Source: Gammaproteobacteria bacterium
GTDB taxonomy: Bacteria > Pseudomonadota > Gammaproteobacteria > JAABTG01
DNA: 64,000 bases
Direction of reading: 5' to 3'
Assembly: GCA_034522055.1 (NCBI GenBank)
Contig: JAXHLS010000006.1
Coordinates: forward strand, 356,116 to 420,115
The notes under the pieces are model-generated. The model worked only from the letters and a program-made list of their open reading frames with translations. It had not been told where the DNA came from and did not search any database. Positions 46,985 through 56,859 of the stretch are shown here, piece by piece. The position numbers and the translations under genes are program-made. Positions within the stretch are counted from its first letter, which is position 1; every line of letters starts with the position of its first letter.

Positions 46985-48397
46985 ATGACCACCGTCAGAA
47001 CCCGCTTCGCCCCCAGTCCTACCGGCTATCTCCACGTGGGCGGCGCGCGCACGGCCCTGTTCTGCTGGCTCTACGCCCGCAAGCACGGCGGCCAGTTCGT
47101 GCTGCGCATCGAGGACACGGATCTCGAGCGCTCCACCCCGGAGTCGGTGAACGCCATCCTCGAAGGCATGACCTGGCTGGGGCTGGAATACGACGAAGGG
47201 CCCTTCTACCAGACGGCCCGTTTCGATCGCTACGAGGCGGTCATCGAGGACCTGATGGCGCGCGGGCTCGCCTACCGTTGTGACTGCAGCCGGGAGCGCA
47301 TCGACGCCCTGCGCGAGGAGCAGATGGCGCGCAAGGAAAAGCCCCGCTACGACGGTCACTGCCGGGAGCGGGAGGTGGCGGCGGACGCGCCCCATGTGGT
47401 CCGCTTCCGGACGCCACGGGACGGCAGCATCGTCGTCGACGACCTGGTGCAGGGCCGGGTGGCCTTCCCCAACGGTGAGCTGGATGACCTCATCATCCGC
47501 CGCACCGACGGCTCGCCCACCTACAATCTCACGGTGGTGGTGGACGACATGGACATGGAGATCACCCACGTCATCCGCGGCGACGACCACCTCAACAACA
47601 CCCCGCGCCAGATGCACATTCTCCAGGCCCTCGGGCGCACCCCGCCGCGCTATGCCCACGTGCCCATGATCCTGGGGGACGACGGCTCGCGCTTGTCCAA
47701 GCGCCACGGTGCCGTGAGTGTGGTGCAGTACCGGGACATGGGCTATCTGCCGGAGGCCCTGCTCAATTACCTGGTACGCCTCGGCTGGTCCCACGGCGAC
47801 CAGGAGATCTTCTCCCTGGATGAGATGATCGCCCTGTTCGATATCGACGCGGTGAACAAGTCGGCTTCCCGCTTCGACCACGAGAAGCTGATGTGGCTCA
47901 ATCAGCATTATATCAAGGAGAGCGACCCGGCCCGCGTGGCCCATTTGCTGAGCCCCCACATGGGGCGTTTGGGTATAGATCCGGCCGCGGGTCCCGATTT
48001 GGTGGAGGTGGTAAAGGCGCAGCAGGAAAGGGCCCGCACCCTGGCGGAGATGGCGGAGATCAGCGCCTTCATCTACCAGGACTTCGATGACTACGACGAG
48101 ACCTCGGCCAAAAAACACCTGCGCCCCGTGGCCCTGGAGGCCCTGGAGCGCATGCGCGGCGCGCTGGCGGAACTGGCCCCCTGGAGCGCCGTCGCCCTCC
48201 ATGACGCCGTGGCCGGCATCAGCGAAGAACTCGGTCTCAAGATGGGCAAGGTGGCCCAGCCCCTGCGGGTGGCGGTGACGGGGCGGGCGGCCTCCCCCGG
48301 CATCGACGTGACCCTCTACCTGGTGGGCCGCGAACGCACCCTGGCCCGGGTGGACCGTGCCATCGAGTACATTCGCCGGCGCCAGGAGAACCAGTAG
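46985..48397 (+). CDS. gltX: Glutamyl-tRNA synthetase
   Basis: 470 residues from [17 protein letters not shown]; an in-frame ATG six codons upstream is less likely. Class I motifs: [14 protein letters not shown] (HIGH) and [12 protein letters not shown] (KMSKS equivalent). It charges tRNA-Glu. The N-terminal catalytic domain and the helical anticodon-binding C-terminus are complete; the zinc Cys region [15 protein letters not shown] is present. It is followed 53 bp later by glnS, which belongs to the same enzyme family. Confidence 0.97.
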   Translation: MTTVRTRFAPSPTGYLHVGGARTALFCWLYARKHGGQFVLRIEDTDLERSTPESVNAILEGMTWLGLEYDEGPFYQTARFDRYEAVIEDLMARGLAYRCDCSRERIDALREEQMARKEKPRYDGHCREREVAADAPHVVRFRTPRDGSIVVDDLVQGRVAFPNGELDDLIIRRTDGSPTYNLTVVVDDMDMEITHVIRGDDHLNNTPRQMHILQALGRTPPRYAHVPMILGDDGSRLSKRHGAVSVVQYRDMGYLPEALLNYLVRLGWSHGDQEIFSLDEMIALFDIDAVNKSASRFDHEKLMWLNQHYIKESDPARVAHLLSPHMGRLGIDPAAGPDLVEVVKAQQERARTLAEMAEISAFIYQDFDDYDETSAKKHLRPVALEALERMRGALAELAPWSAVALHDAVAGISEELGLKMGKVAQPLRVAVTGRAASPGIDVTLYLVGRERTLARVDRAIEYIRRRQENQ

Positions 48398-48450
48398 GTG
48401 AACGACCGTGCCCCTGTGAGAGATCAATCGCCGTTAGCGCATGAATCACA

Positions 48451-50151
<1,701 letters not shown>

Positions 50152-50160
50152 GCGAAGCCA

Positions 50161-50240
50161 GGATGTCGGGCTGAAGCCCGACCTACAACAACATCACCCC
50201 CGTCTGTTCCTGTGGCACGGATGTAGGTCGGGCTTCTCGT
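50161..50240. repeat. REP family-A copies running into higA
   Basis: GTCGGGCTGAAGCCCGACCTAC is followed by the usual spacer (CTGTTCCTGTGGCACGGATG) and a half REP GTAGGTCGGGCTTC. The half copy lies within the 3' end of higA and supplies its last codons. Confidence 0.85.
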
Positions 50241-50463
50241 AGGCCTTCTGCAGGTTCATCCAGTAATCGGCGCTGGTGCCGAAATAACGCGCCAGCCGTA
50301 GCGCAGTATCGGCAGTGATACCGCGTTTGTGGCGCAGGATTTCAGTAATCCGGTTTGCTGGCACGCCTAATGCCCCGGCGAAAGCCGTGGCACTCAGGCC
50401 AAGCTCATCCAGCTCTTCCTTCAGTTGTTCGCCCGGATGAATGGGGCGCATCCGATTGGTCAT
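50194..50463 (-). CDS. higA: HigA antitoxin with REP-derived C-terminus
   Basis: 89 residues. The HTH_XRE core is typical of HigA: MRPIHPGEQLKEELDELGLSATAFAGALGVPANRITEILRHKRGITADTALRLARYFGTSADYWMNLQKAYE. The final residues KPDLHPCHRNRRG are translated from the REP repeat, replacing the native tail. It lies 15 bp downstream of the higB remnant, the normal HigBA order, and would bind the operator and the toxin. Confidence 0.9.
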   Translation of the reverse strand: MTNRMRPIHPGEQLKEELDELGLSATAFAGALGVPANRITEILRHKRGITADTALRLARYFGTSADYWMNLQKAYEKPDLHPCHRNRRG

Positions 50464-50478
50464 GCTTCAACCTTTGTC

Positions 50479-50757
50479 TTAGTGGTAGTCGACGATTTCC
50501 ACCGCGTCCGGGCCGTCGTTGCTCCAGACAAAACAGATCCGCTACTGCTCATTGATCCGGATGCTCCATTGTCCCTTACGGTTGCCGCGCAGATGCTCCA
50601 GCCGGTTGCTGGGGAGCGCCGACAGATCAGCCAGACAGGTCGCCTGGTCCAGTCGGTTGAGACGGCGCTCTGCCTGGGCACGGATTCCGTCGAACCGCCG
50701 CACGCGGTGGCCCTCAAACAGCTTCTGTGTGTCCTTACACCTGAAGCCCTTGATCAT
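50479..50757 (-). pseudogene. HigB toxin with in-frame stop codon
   Basis: Frame MIKGFRCKDTQKLFEGHRVRR through RKGQWSIRINEQ, then TAG, then RICFVWSNDGPDAVEIVDYH and a natural stop. Intact HigB proteins read NDQWRICF at this place, so the stop most likely replaces the Trp codon (TGG to TAG). The product would lack the last 20 residues of the RelE-like fold. The partner antitoxin gene remains open. Confidence 0.85.
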
Positions 50758-50954
50758 CCGCTCATCGAGCAAGCTGTAAATAATACGAGATCCGTACAGC
50801 GTAAATTCCGGCTTCCGCGGCCGGGTCTACTCGGAACCGCTTGCGCTTATCCCGGCCATCGATTGATGGCTTTCTTTCCGTCATCCCGGCGAAGGCCGGG
50901 AACCAGATTGCCAGATGAAGACATAAGGCATGCATTGTGCTATTTTTTTTACGC

Positions 50955-51233
50955 ATGAAGTCGATTGCCTGGAATGCGGAGAAAAACGCCCATCTCAAGG
51001 CCGAGAGAGGCATCTCGTTCGAGGATGTGGTGTTTCATATCATGGCCGATGACATCCTCGATACGGTGGACCATCCCAACCAGGAACGTTATCCCGGCCA
51101 GCAGATACATGTGATCGACATAGAGGGGTACATTTACCTCGTCCCTTTCGTCGAGACGGAAGATGAGGTTTTCCTGAAGACCATCATTCCCAGCCGAAAG
51201 GCAACCAAGAGCTATTTGGGTGGAAGCAAATGA
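50955..51233 (+). CDS. BrnT-like toxin
   Basis: 92 residues from MKSIAWNAEKNAHLKAERGISFEDVVFHI. The family pattern (W-D/N-xxKN near the start, then SFEDV, and IPSRKATKSYL at the end) fits BrnT-type RelE-fold toxins. Its stop overlaps the next start (ATGA). The central part (ERYPGQQIHVIDIEGYIYLVPFV) differs from standard BrnT, so it may be a sister subfamily. Confidence 0.75.
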   Translation: MKSIAWNAEKNAHLKAERGISFEDVVFHIMADDILDTVDHPNQERYPGQQIHVIDIEGYIYLVPFVETEDEVFLKTIIPSRKATKSYLGGSK

Positions 51234-51502
51234 GCAAACTCAATACCGAGGAACGCGAGATCCAGGAAGCCTTCGAAAAGGGTGAGCTGAAGCGTTCGAA
51301 AAAGGCCGCAGAAACGCAAAAGCAGCATCAGGAGTATGCGAAAGCAATGTTCAGGAAGGATGCGCGGATCAACATCCGGCTTTCTTCCAGGGATCTTCGC
51401 GGTCTGCAGAAAAAGGCACTGGCCGAAGGTATTCCGTACCAAACGCTGATTGCCAGTATTCTACATAAATATCTGGAGGGCCGGCTGCACGAAAACACCT
51501 AA
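51230..51502 (+). CDS. BrnA/CopG-type antitoxin
   Basis: 90 residues. A lysine-rich N-terminal helix (FEKGELKRSKKAAETQKQHQEYAKAMF) that could neutralise the toxin is followed by a ribbon-helix-helix segment (INIRLSSRDLRGLQKKALAEGIPYQTLIASILHKYLEGRL). It overlaps the upstream toxin by 4 bp. The toxin-first order is that of brnTA. Confidence 0.8.
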   Translation: MSKLNTEEREIQEAFEKGELKRSKKAAETQKQHQEYAKAMFRKDARINIRLSSRDLRGLQKKALAEGIPYQTLIASILHKYLEGRLHENT

Positions 51503-51619
51503 CCCGCCGCGTAGGGTGCGCACAGCGCATGCGCGGGTATTCTTCCGCTGGAGGTCAATATCCCCCGGCCGAACCACGTCGTTAGCTACGTTCTCTATCC
51601 GGCTTATAACAGCAGCCCC

Positions 51620-51672
51620 GCCCGACCTGGCACTCCTGCATCCGCGGCAGGATTTCTACACCGGCAGCTACT
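51620..51672 (+). pseudogene. Uma2 fragment
   Basis: About 17 codons (PDLALLHPRQDFYTGSY) match the segment PDLALLRPREDFYARAH of the island's Uma2 proteins. There are no flanking Uma2 sequences. It is followed by a TCCTCGGGGAGAGGGCCAGG repeat word. Confidence 0.6.
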
Positions 51673-51732
51673 CCGCTTCTTCCCCTCTCCTCGGGGAGAG
51701 GGCCAGGGTGAGGGGATAACTCGAGCCTGCTC

Positions 51733-51974
51733 CCTTTGGCACGAATGTAGGTCGGGATTTATCCCGACAATCAAACTGACCGGTTCCCGGAAGCCGCCTA
51801 TTTCGAGGTTCAGGCCGAAGAAGGGCGCATCGTCCTCGTCCCGGTGCGCTCGGAGGGGGCCGAGATGGTGCGGGAGCGGCTGGAGGCCATGGGGATCACC
51901 GATGCAGATGTGGATGCCGCCATCGCCTGGGCCCGGAGGCCCTGACGATCCGCGCTGTATTCGACACCAACGTC
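51733..51974. repeat. 242-bp direct repeat, copy 1
   Basis: Nearly identical (one visible C/T difference near the end) to 54353-54594. Starts with a REP palindrome (GTCGGGATTTATCCCGAC) and carries antitoxin tail codons and the beginning of a PIN-domain frame. The two copies bracket 2.4 kb holding two Uma2 genes and a toxin-antitoxin pair. Confidence 0.92.
51778..51945 (+). pseudogene. Antitoxin C-terminal remnant
   Basis: Open frame TDRFPEAAYFEVQAEEGRIV through VRERLEAMGITDADVDAAIAWARRP ending in TGA; no start. It resembles the C-terminal part of AbrB/VapB-type antitoxins that precede PIN toxins. Confidence 0.6.
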
Positions 51975-52046
51975 GTTGTATCGGCCCTGGCATTCAAGAG
52001 GGGCCGAACAACGTTATTCTGCGGGTCCGACCACGTTCACCTGGCG
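51945..52046 (+). pseudogene. PIN-domain toxin N-terminal remnant
   Basis: The frame TIRAVFDTNVVVSALAFKRGR begins with the first catalytic Asp motif of PIN nucleases (VFDTN). It loses similarity after about 22 codons and ends at a stop next to a family-B hairpin. It overlaps the antitoxin stop, the usual spacing for the pair. Confidence 0.65.
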
Positions 52047-52108
52047 TAGGGCAGGTCAAGCGCAGCGGACCTGCCGGCCGCTGAGCCGACGCCCCACCGG
52101 CCCAATAT

Positions 52109-52192
52109 CGGAACCACTGCGCTTGTCCTCCATGCCATGAGATGGGGCGAGTGCTACACTCATCACCCCAAGGAGAGCAAAGGAAGCCGCCC
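52109..52192 (+). promoter_or_regulatory. Uma2 upstream block 1 (shared promoter)
   Basis: Begins GGAACCACTGCGCTTGTCCT and contains an extended -10 box TGC-TACACT (TACACT at 52155-52160). It ends with CATCACCCCAAGGAGAGCAA and AGGAAGCCGCCC before the ATG. The same block occurs five more times in the island. Confidence 0.75.
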
Positions 52193-52768
52193 ATGTCCGC
52201 AACCGCCGAGACCCTCGCGCGCCTGCACCGCCTGACGGTGGCGGACTACCGCCGTATGGGCGAGGCTGGGCTGTTCGCCCCCGGGGCGCGTATGGAACTC
52301 ATCGAAGGAGCGATCGTCGATATGACCCCTATCGGCCCTAACCACGCGGGTGTGGTGACACAGCTGAATCAGGCACTTGCATTGGCCGTGGGGAGAAGTC
52401 TGATCGTCGCGGTGCAGAATCCGCTTCACCTGGGGAACTGGTCCGAGCCGGAGCCGGACCTGGTGCTACTGCATTCTCGCGATGATTTTTATCGGAGCCG
52501 CCACCCCCGGCCGGAGGACGTCGTGCTCCTGGTGGAAGTGGCCGACACCACCGTCGCCTTCGACCGCCACACCAAGCTCCCCCTCTATGCTCGCCATGGC
52601 ATCGCCGAGGCCTGGCTGGTGGACCTGCCGGCCGGCGTCCTGGAGGTCCACCGGGAGCCGGGGGAGGGTACCTACACCCGCCTCGAGCGCCTGGGCCCCG
52701 AGGACCTCGCCGCCGTTCCCCTGCCCGGCATCCCGGACGCGACCATCGACCTCACCGGCCTCCTGTAG
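52193..52768 (+). CDS. Uma2-family nuclease 1
   Basis: 191 residues, full-length Uma2 (PF05685) with a PD-(D/E)xK core: ELIEGAIVDM (residues 35-44), PDLVLL (Asp near 89), VEVADTT (Glu near 115) and DRHTKLPLYARHG (Lys near 128), then AWLVDLP. The ATG follows AAGGAAGCCGCCC; the longer frame upstream is in the shared promoter. Residues 1-49 and about 104-191 are nearly identical to the other copies; the middle (GPNHAGVVTQLNQALALAVG to FYRSRHP) is distinctive. Uma2 proteins are abundant in cyanobacteria and some proteobacteria; their function is unproven. Confidence 0.93.
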   Translation: MSATAETLARLHRLTVADYRRMGEAGLFAPGARMELIEGAIVDMTPIGPNHAGVVTQLNQALALAVGRSLIVAVQNPLHLGNWSEPEPDLVLLHSRDDFYRSRHPRPEDVVLLVEVADTTVAFDRHTKLPLYARHGIAEAWLVDLPAGVLEVHREPGEGTYTRLERLGPEDLAAVPLPGIPDATIDLTGLL

Positions 52769-52918
52769 CCCCGTAGGGCAGGTCAAGCGCAGCGGACCTG
52801 CCGGCCGCCGGAGCAATGCCCCACCGCCCCAACCGCGGAACCCCCGCGCCTGCTCCCCCAAGCCCCTGCCAAAGGGCCCCCAATTCAGAATTCAAAATTA
52901 AAAATTCAAAATTGCCTC
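52769..52918. repeat. Uma2 3' block, copy 1
   Basis: After the stop: CCCCGTAGGGCAGGTC, family-B hairpin GGCAGGTC-aagcgcagcg-GACCTGCC, a pyrimidine-rich stretch (CCCCACCGCCCCAACCGCGG, then CGCGCCTGCTCCCCCAAGCC) and an AT-rich end CAATTCAGAATTCAAAATT...GCC. Repeated at 58.7, 60.1, 61.6 and, in degraded form, 63.9 kb. Confidence 0.85.
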
Positions 52919-52927
52919 TCCCCAACC

Positions 52928-53063
52928 CGTCATGCCGGGCTTGCCCCGGCATCCAGGGCGGCGGGCGTGGCGGCCGGGGCGGAACCACTGCGCTTGTCCT
53001 CTACGCCATGAGATGGGGCGAGTGCTACACTCATCACCCCAAGGAGAGAAAAGGAACCCGCCC
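52928..53063 (+). promoter_or_regulatory. Uma2 upstream block 2 (with family-C hairpin)
   Basis: Starts with the hairpin CGTCATGCCGGGCTTGCCCC/GGCATCCA, continues GGCGGGCGTGGCGGCCGGGG and the common promoter (TACACT at 53026-53031). Ends AAGGAACCCGCCC before a GTG start. Confidence 0.75.
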
Positions 53064-53639
53064 GTGTCAGCAACCGCCGAGACCCTCGAGCGCCTGCACC
53101 GCCTGACGGTGGCGGACTACCACCGCATGGGCGAGACCGGGGTGTTTGCCCCGGGGGCGCGCACGGAACTGATCGAAGGAGCGATTATCGACATGACGCC
53201 CATAGGAAGCCGCCATGCCGCCTGCGTCGACCGGTTGACCAGGCAGGTACTCCTCGCAGTAGGGCAGCGTGCGGTGGTGAGAGTCCAAGGGCCACTGATT
53301 CTGGCGGAGTACACTGAGCCCCAGCCCGACTTGGCGTTGCTGCGTCCGCGGGAGGACTTCTATGCCCGCGCTCACCCCCGGCCGGAGGATGTTGTGCTCC
53401 TGGTGGAAGTGGCCGACACCACCGTCGCCTTCGACCGCCACACCAAGCTGCCCCTCTACGCCCGCCATGGCATCCCCGAGGCCTGGCTGGTGGACCTGCC
53501 GGCCGGCGTCCTGGAGATCCACCGGGAGCCGGAGGAGGGGGCCTACACCCGCCTCGACCGCCTGAGCCCCAGGGACCTCGCCGCCGTGCCCCTGCCCGGC
53601 ATCCCGGACACGACCATCGACCTCACCGGCCTCCTGTAG
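53064..53639 (+). CDS. Uma2-family nuclease 2
   Basis: 191 residues; GTG start aligned with the ATG of the other copies (SATAETLERLHRLTVADYHR). The catalytic residues Asp (PDLALL), Glu (VEVADTT) and Lys (HTKLPLYARHG) are present. The distinctive middle is residues 50-83: SRHAACVDRLTRQVLLAVGQ and VVRVQGPLILAEYTEP. Thereafter it is nearly the same as copies 4 and 5. The 3' block is missing after the stop; a ParD/ParE-type pair follows instead. Confidence 0.93.
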   Translation: MSATAETLERLHRLTVADYHRMGETGVFAPGARTELIEGAIIDMTPIGSRHAACVDRLTRQVLLAVGQRAVVRVQGPLILAEYTEPQPDLALLRPREDFYARAHPRPEDVVLLVEVADTTVAFDRHTKLPLYARHGIPEAWLVDLPAGVLEIHREPEEGAYTRLDRLSPRDLAAVPLPGIPDTTIDLTGLL

Positions 53640-53720
53640 TAATGGTTTCTGACCATTTGATGTGCTTGGAAGGAGTTCCCGCCCGCCATAAAATACACAG
53701 AGAGTCACGGGAGCGAGAGG

Positions 53721-53906
53721 ATGGATACTGCCAAAGATGAATTGAAGACCCTTCTGGAGCAACAACCGGAAGATAGCACTAGCGAAGAGCTAGTAAGGGA
53801 ACTCGCCTTTCATGTAATGATTCAGCGGGGTTTGGCGGATTCTGATGCAGGACGCACCATTTCGAATGAGGAAATGGGCCGGCGTATCCGGTCGTGGCCG
53901 AAGTAA
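53721..53906 (+). CDS. Small antitoxin of a ParE-type module
   Basis: 61 residues: MDTAKDELKTLLEQQPEDST, then SEELVRELAFHVMIQRGLADSDAGRTISNEEMGRRIRSW. The C-terminal GRTISNEEMGRRI pattern is typical of short antitoxins preceding ParE/RelE toxins. Overlaps the toxin start by 13 bp. AT-richer than the Uma2 genes on both sides. Confidence 0.85.
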   Translation: MDTAKDELKTLLEQQPEDSTSEELVRELAFHVMIQRGLADSDAGRTISNEEMGRRIRSWPK

Positions 53907-54187
53907 ACTGGACGCTTGAGGCGCAGAAATGGCTCGAAGACATATTCGAGCACATTGCCGAGGATAATCCCAGGGCCGCTGGGGACGTTGTGGCCGGGAT
54001 ATACGAGCGGTCGCAAGTTTTAATAGATCATCCCGAGATCGGATACCGCTATCAATCCTCGTCCCGCCGAATCCGAATACTATTGTATGGACACTATCGG
54101 ATAGCATATCTAATCAAAGATAGCGGCGATATCGATATTCTTGGGGTATTTCATGGAGCCCTCGATATCACCAAGTATTCACTATGA
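53894..54187 (+). CDS. ParE/RelE-family toxin
   Basis: 97 residues, GTG start inside the antitoxin gene. NWTLEAQKWLEDIFEHIAEDNPRAAGDVVAGIYERSQVLIDHPEIGYRY and RIRILLYGHYRIAYLIKDSGDIDILGVFHGALDI are standard ParE features. Frame intact. Confidence 0.92.
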   Translation: MAEVNWTLEAQKWLEDIFEHIAEDNPRAAGDVVAGIYERSQVLIDHPEIGYRYQSSSRRIRILLYGHYRIAYLIKDSGDIDILGVFHGALDITKYSL

Positions 54188-54352
54188 ACGCACATAATAC
54201 CGATTTCTCGGGCTTTGGTCCCAGCGCCAGTGGTGTTGTACATTTCTGTATTCCTTTTTTCTGGCTCGTCCGCAAAATCTGTGGGTAAATATTTCGGTCG
54301 CAGTGAGCAGGCTGTCGGACTGAAGCCCGATCAACACCCCTCACCGCCCATT

Positions 54353-54594
54353 CCTTTGGCACGAATGTAGGTCGGGATTTATCCCGACAATCAAACTGAC
54401 CGGTTCCCGGAAGCCGCCTATTTCGAGGTTCAGGCCGAAGAAGGGCGCATCGTCCTCGTCCCGGTGCGCTCGGAGGGGGCCGAGATGGTGCGGGAGCGGC
54501 TGGAGGCCATGGGGATCACCGATGCAGATGTGGATGCCGCCATCGCCTGGGCCCGGAGGCCCTGACGATCCGCGCCGTATTCGACACCAACGTC
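54353..54594. repeat. 242-bp direct repeat, copy 2
   Basis: Counterpart of the 51.7-kb repeat, with the same antitoxin tail (stop at 54563-54565) and PIN start. Similarity ends abruptly after VFDTNV, where unrelated sequence begins (AGGAGCGGGCTTGCC). Confidence 0.92.
54398..54565 (+). pseudogene. Antitoxin C-terminal remnant (second copy)
   Basis: Identical in translation to the remnant in the first 242-bp repeat (FEVQAEEGRIVLVPVRSEGA... AWARRP). No start codon context. Followed by only ten codons of PIN-like sequence. Confidence 0.6.
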
Positions 54595-54675
54595 AGGAGC
54601 GGGCTTGCCTGCGAACACTGACCTCTGGTCCAGCCGCCCCCTTGCTTTCCGTTGGCACTGGGCAATAATGTCTGG

Positions 54676-54933
54676 ATGAGCATTCGACCAAACCCGGCGG
54701 CTTTGGCCGTCGAAGCAGAATGGGACCCCGAGGCTGGAGTGTGGGTGGCCACGAGCGAGGATGTGCCCGGCCTGGCAACAGAGGCGGAAACCCTTGAAAG
54801 CCTAATGGCAAAACTGCGGGTGATGGTTCCCGAGCTCCTGGAGGAGAACGGGGTCGACGTTGGCATGGCCGGCGGGAAAGATGTGCCGCTTCAGCTGGTC
54901 TCTCGAAGGGAAGAAATTCTTCACTTGCCCTGA
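54676..54933 (+). CDS. HicB-like (DUF1902) antitoxin
   Basis: 85 residues from MSIRPNPAALAVEAEWDPEAGVWVATSEDVPGLATEAETLESLMAKLRVMVPELLEENG, the partial RNase-H-like fold of HicB/DUF1902 proteins. The C-terminus (VPLQLVSRREEILHL) is short and lacks an obvious DNA-binding domain. It lies 2 bp upstream of a HicA-like gene. Confidence 0.85.
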   Translation: MSIRPNPAALAVEAEWDPEAGVWVATSEDVPGLATEAETLESLMAKLRVMVPELLEENGVDVGMAGGKDVPLQLVSRREEILHLP

Positions 54934-54935
54934 GC

Positions 54936-55130
54936 ATGGCCGATTTCGTACCGGCGTTACGGAAGATGCTGGAGGAGGCGGGGTGCCGTTTCGTGCGCCG
55001 CGCGAAAGGCGATCACGACCTTTGGGAGAGTCCAATCACCAACCGGAGGGTCGTGGTGGAAGGAACCATCAAGTCGCGCCACACAGCAAACGCCGTACTC
55101 AAGCAGGCCGGGCTACCCAAGGCATTCTAA
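54936..55130 (+). CDS. HicA-like mRNA interferase
   Basis: 64 residues with a dsRBD-like HicA fold: LRKMLEEAGCRFVRRAKGDHDLWESP and KSRHTANAVLKQAGLPKAF. The catalytic His is the one in KGDHDLW. It pairs with the upstream DUF1902 gene. Frame intact. Confidence 0.88.
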   Translation: MADFVPALRKMLEEAGCRFVRRAKGDHDLWESPITNRRVVVEGTIKSRHTANAVLKQAGLPKAF

Positions 55131-55289
55131 GCTTTCGGCCGCGCGTACAAGCAACACACCGCTGCCGCTGATAGGACCTCCAGTGAATCCGGCCTGCCGC
55201 GCCTGCCCCCCAAACCCCAGCCAAAGGGATGACGTGATAGCATGGCCCAGCCTTGTGCGCCGAGGGTCGGCGCTTGGGGGAAGAGATAT

Positions 55290-55532
55290 ATGAACTGGCA
55301 AAACCACATCGACTCCGACGCGGCAGTACTGGCGGGCAAACCCGTCATCAAGGGGACGCGTCTGTCCGTCGATTTCCTGCTCGGTCTTCTCGCGGAAGGA
55401 TGGTCGGAGAGCGAAATCCTGGAGAACTACCCGCAGTTGTCCCGGCTGTCTCTTCGAGCGGTTTTTGCCTTTTCGGCAGAGTGCATGCGCGAGGAAGCCA
55501 TCTACCCGCTGCAGAGCGGCGCCGGGCATTGA
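55290..55532 (+). CDS. DUF433 antitoxin
   Basis: 80 residues from MNWQNHIDSDAAVLAGKPVIKGTRLSVDFLLGLLAEGWSESEILENYPQLSRLSLRAVFAFSAECMREEAIYPL, the complete DUF433 winged-helix pattern. Start after GGGGGAAGAG. Overlaps the toxin start by 2 bp. A detached copy of its last codons (EAIYPLQSGA) is found at 59.26 kb. Confidence 0.93.
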   Translation: MNWQNHIDSDAAVLAGKPVIKGTRLSVDFLLGLLAEGWSESEILENYPQLSRLSLRAVFAFSAECMREEAIYPLQSGAGH

Positions 55533-55879
55533 AGCTGCTCGCCAATGAAAACATCCCGATTGCCAGCGTATCCGCCCTGCGGGAAGCGGGATATGACATC
55601 CTCTCCATTACCGAGGAGGCACCGGGCCTAAGTGACGAGGCCGTGCTTCGCCGCGCCCAAGTGGAGGAGCGAATCGTGCTCACTTTTGACAGGGACTACG
55701 GCGAGTTGCTCTTTCGTAAGCGGCTGCCGGCTCCAGCCGGAGTCGTGTATCTGCGCTTCCTACCGGCGCATCCAAGGGAAGCCTTCGAACATTTCCAGCG
55801 CTTGATCGCAAGCGGGATCAAGCTCGTCGGCTCCTTCACGACGGCGGATCAGGAGCGGGTCATGCAGCGCCCCTTGTAA
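55529..55879 (+). CDS. DUF5615 PIN-like toxin
   Basis: 116 residues from a TTG overlapping the DUF433 stop. KLLANENIPIASVSALREAGYDILSITEEAPGLSDEAVLRRAQVEERIVLTFDRDYGELLF has the conserved Asn-Glu and Asp acidic positions of DUF5615 (Mut7-C/PIN-like) nucleases; the tail is FTTADQERVMQRPL. Usual partner of DUF433. A fragment of it recurs at 61.40 kb. Confidence 0.92.
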   Translation: MKLLANENIPIASVSALREAGYDILSITEEAPGLSDEAVLRRAQVEERIVLTFDRDYGELLFRKRLPAPAGVVYLRFLPAHPREAFEHFQRLIASGIKLVGSFTTADQERVMQRPL

Positions 55880-55978
55880 GAGGCGCGATGGAGCATCGCC
55901 ATTTCTACCCCCAAACTCGCAATTCTCCTCTCTCTCACCGACTTATCCCCACCCGTCCTGCCACCCCCACCCCAGCAA

Positions 55979-56335
55979 TCAGGCCGCATCCCGCACAGTG
56001 GCGTGAATGACCAACTCATCGAACGGTGCCGAAAGTTGGCCCCGGGGATCCTTCTCCAGGAGTTGCAGTTCCATCAGCCGGGCCACGTCGGTATGCACAT
56101 TCTTGTAATCCCGCCCCAGTTTTCCCGCCAGCATATGCGTATTCAGCCCCGGTTGTTGAGCCACGAAACGCACCAACTCCAGGCGTTTTTCCGTAATGGC
56201 GGAAAACAATTCATGCAGGCTGCCGAAGACGATGCGGGGAGGGATATCCTCTCCGGCCTGGCTGCGGCGCCATGTATCGGCAAAAGTGTCCAATGCGGCC
56301 TGGGGCTTGAGTACCTCGAACTCGATCCGGCTCAT
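55979..56335 (-). CDS. HTH antitoxin (HVO_A0114-like)
   Basis: 118 residues from MSRIEFEVLKPQAALDTFADTWRRSQAGE. The winged-helix part is RLELVRFVAQQPGLNTHMLAGKLGRDYKNVHTDVARLMELQLLEKD. This putative-antitoxin family usually follows DUF6516 toxins, as here. Overlaps the upstream gene by 4 bp. Confidence 0.85.
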   Translation of the reverse strand: MSRIEFEVLKPQAALDTFADTWRRSQAGEDIPPRIVFGSLHELFSAITEKRLELVRFVAQQPGLNTHMLAGKLGRDYKNVHTDVARLMELQLLEKDPRGQLSAPFDELVIHATVRDAA

Positions 56336-56625
56336 ATGTCCCACCTCCATCCGGCCAGTCGTGTGCAATCCTGGCTAAAATCCGTAACCAGCCGTTCCAG
56401 GGACTGGAAATGATAGGCCTCCTCCCTGTCACCATAGTGGCGATGGTCACCCTTACCGCGTTCATTGTCGTAACGGACCAGACACTCGTCACCGCTGCCA
56501 CAGTAAAGCCGGTACTTCAGGCCGTGCGGTCGATGCATGTCCGCTTGTGGCAATGCCCAGATAACCATTTCGACCAGAATTCGGCCTTGCGTGGTCTTGT
56601 AGTAAAAGAGCTTCCTTGCGCGCAC
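56332..56625 (-). CDS. DUF6516-like toxin
   Basis: 97 residues. MVIWALPQADMHRPHGLKYRLYCGSGDECLVRYDNERGKGDHRHYGDREEAYHFQSLERLVTDFSQDC matches the DUF6516 pattern (V-W-x-LP, YRL, RYDNE-GKGDHRH). The first ~18 residues may not be translated; the Met at residue 20 is a possible start. Its partner is the overlapping HTH gene. Confidence 0.82.
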   Translation of the reverse strand: MRARKLFYYKTTQGRILVEMVIWALPQADMHRPHGLKYRLYCGSGDECLVRYDNERGKGDHRHYGDREEAYHFQSLERLVTDFSQDCTRLAGWRWDI

Positions 56626-56723
56626 GATGGTATGTTAGACCATAACTCATACAGTGTAGAAGACCATATGGCAGCGGGCCAGTCGCCCGTCATCCCGGGC
56701 TTGCCCCGGCATCCACCTCTCTC

Positions 56724-56859
56724 CGTCATGCCGGGCTTGCCCCGGCATCCAGGGCGGCGGGCGTGGCGGCCGGGGCGGAACCACTGCGCTTGTCCTCTAC
56801 GCCACGAGATGGGGCGAGTGCTACACTCATCACCCCAAGGAAAGCAAAGGAAGCCGCCC
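56724..56859 (+). promoter_or_regulatory. Uma2 upstream block 3 (with tandem family-C hairpins)
   Basis: Two family-C hairpins in a row (the first near 56690-56715), then the shared promoter with TACACT at 56822-56827 and AAGGAAGCCGCCC before the ATG. Confidence 0.75.
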
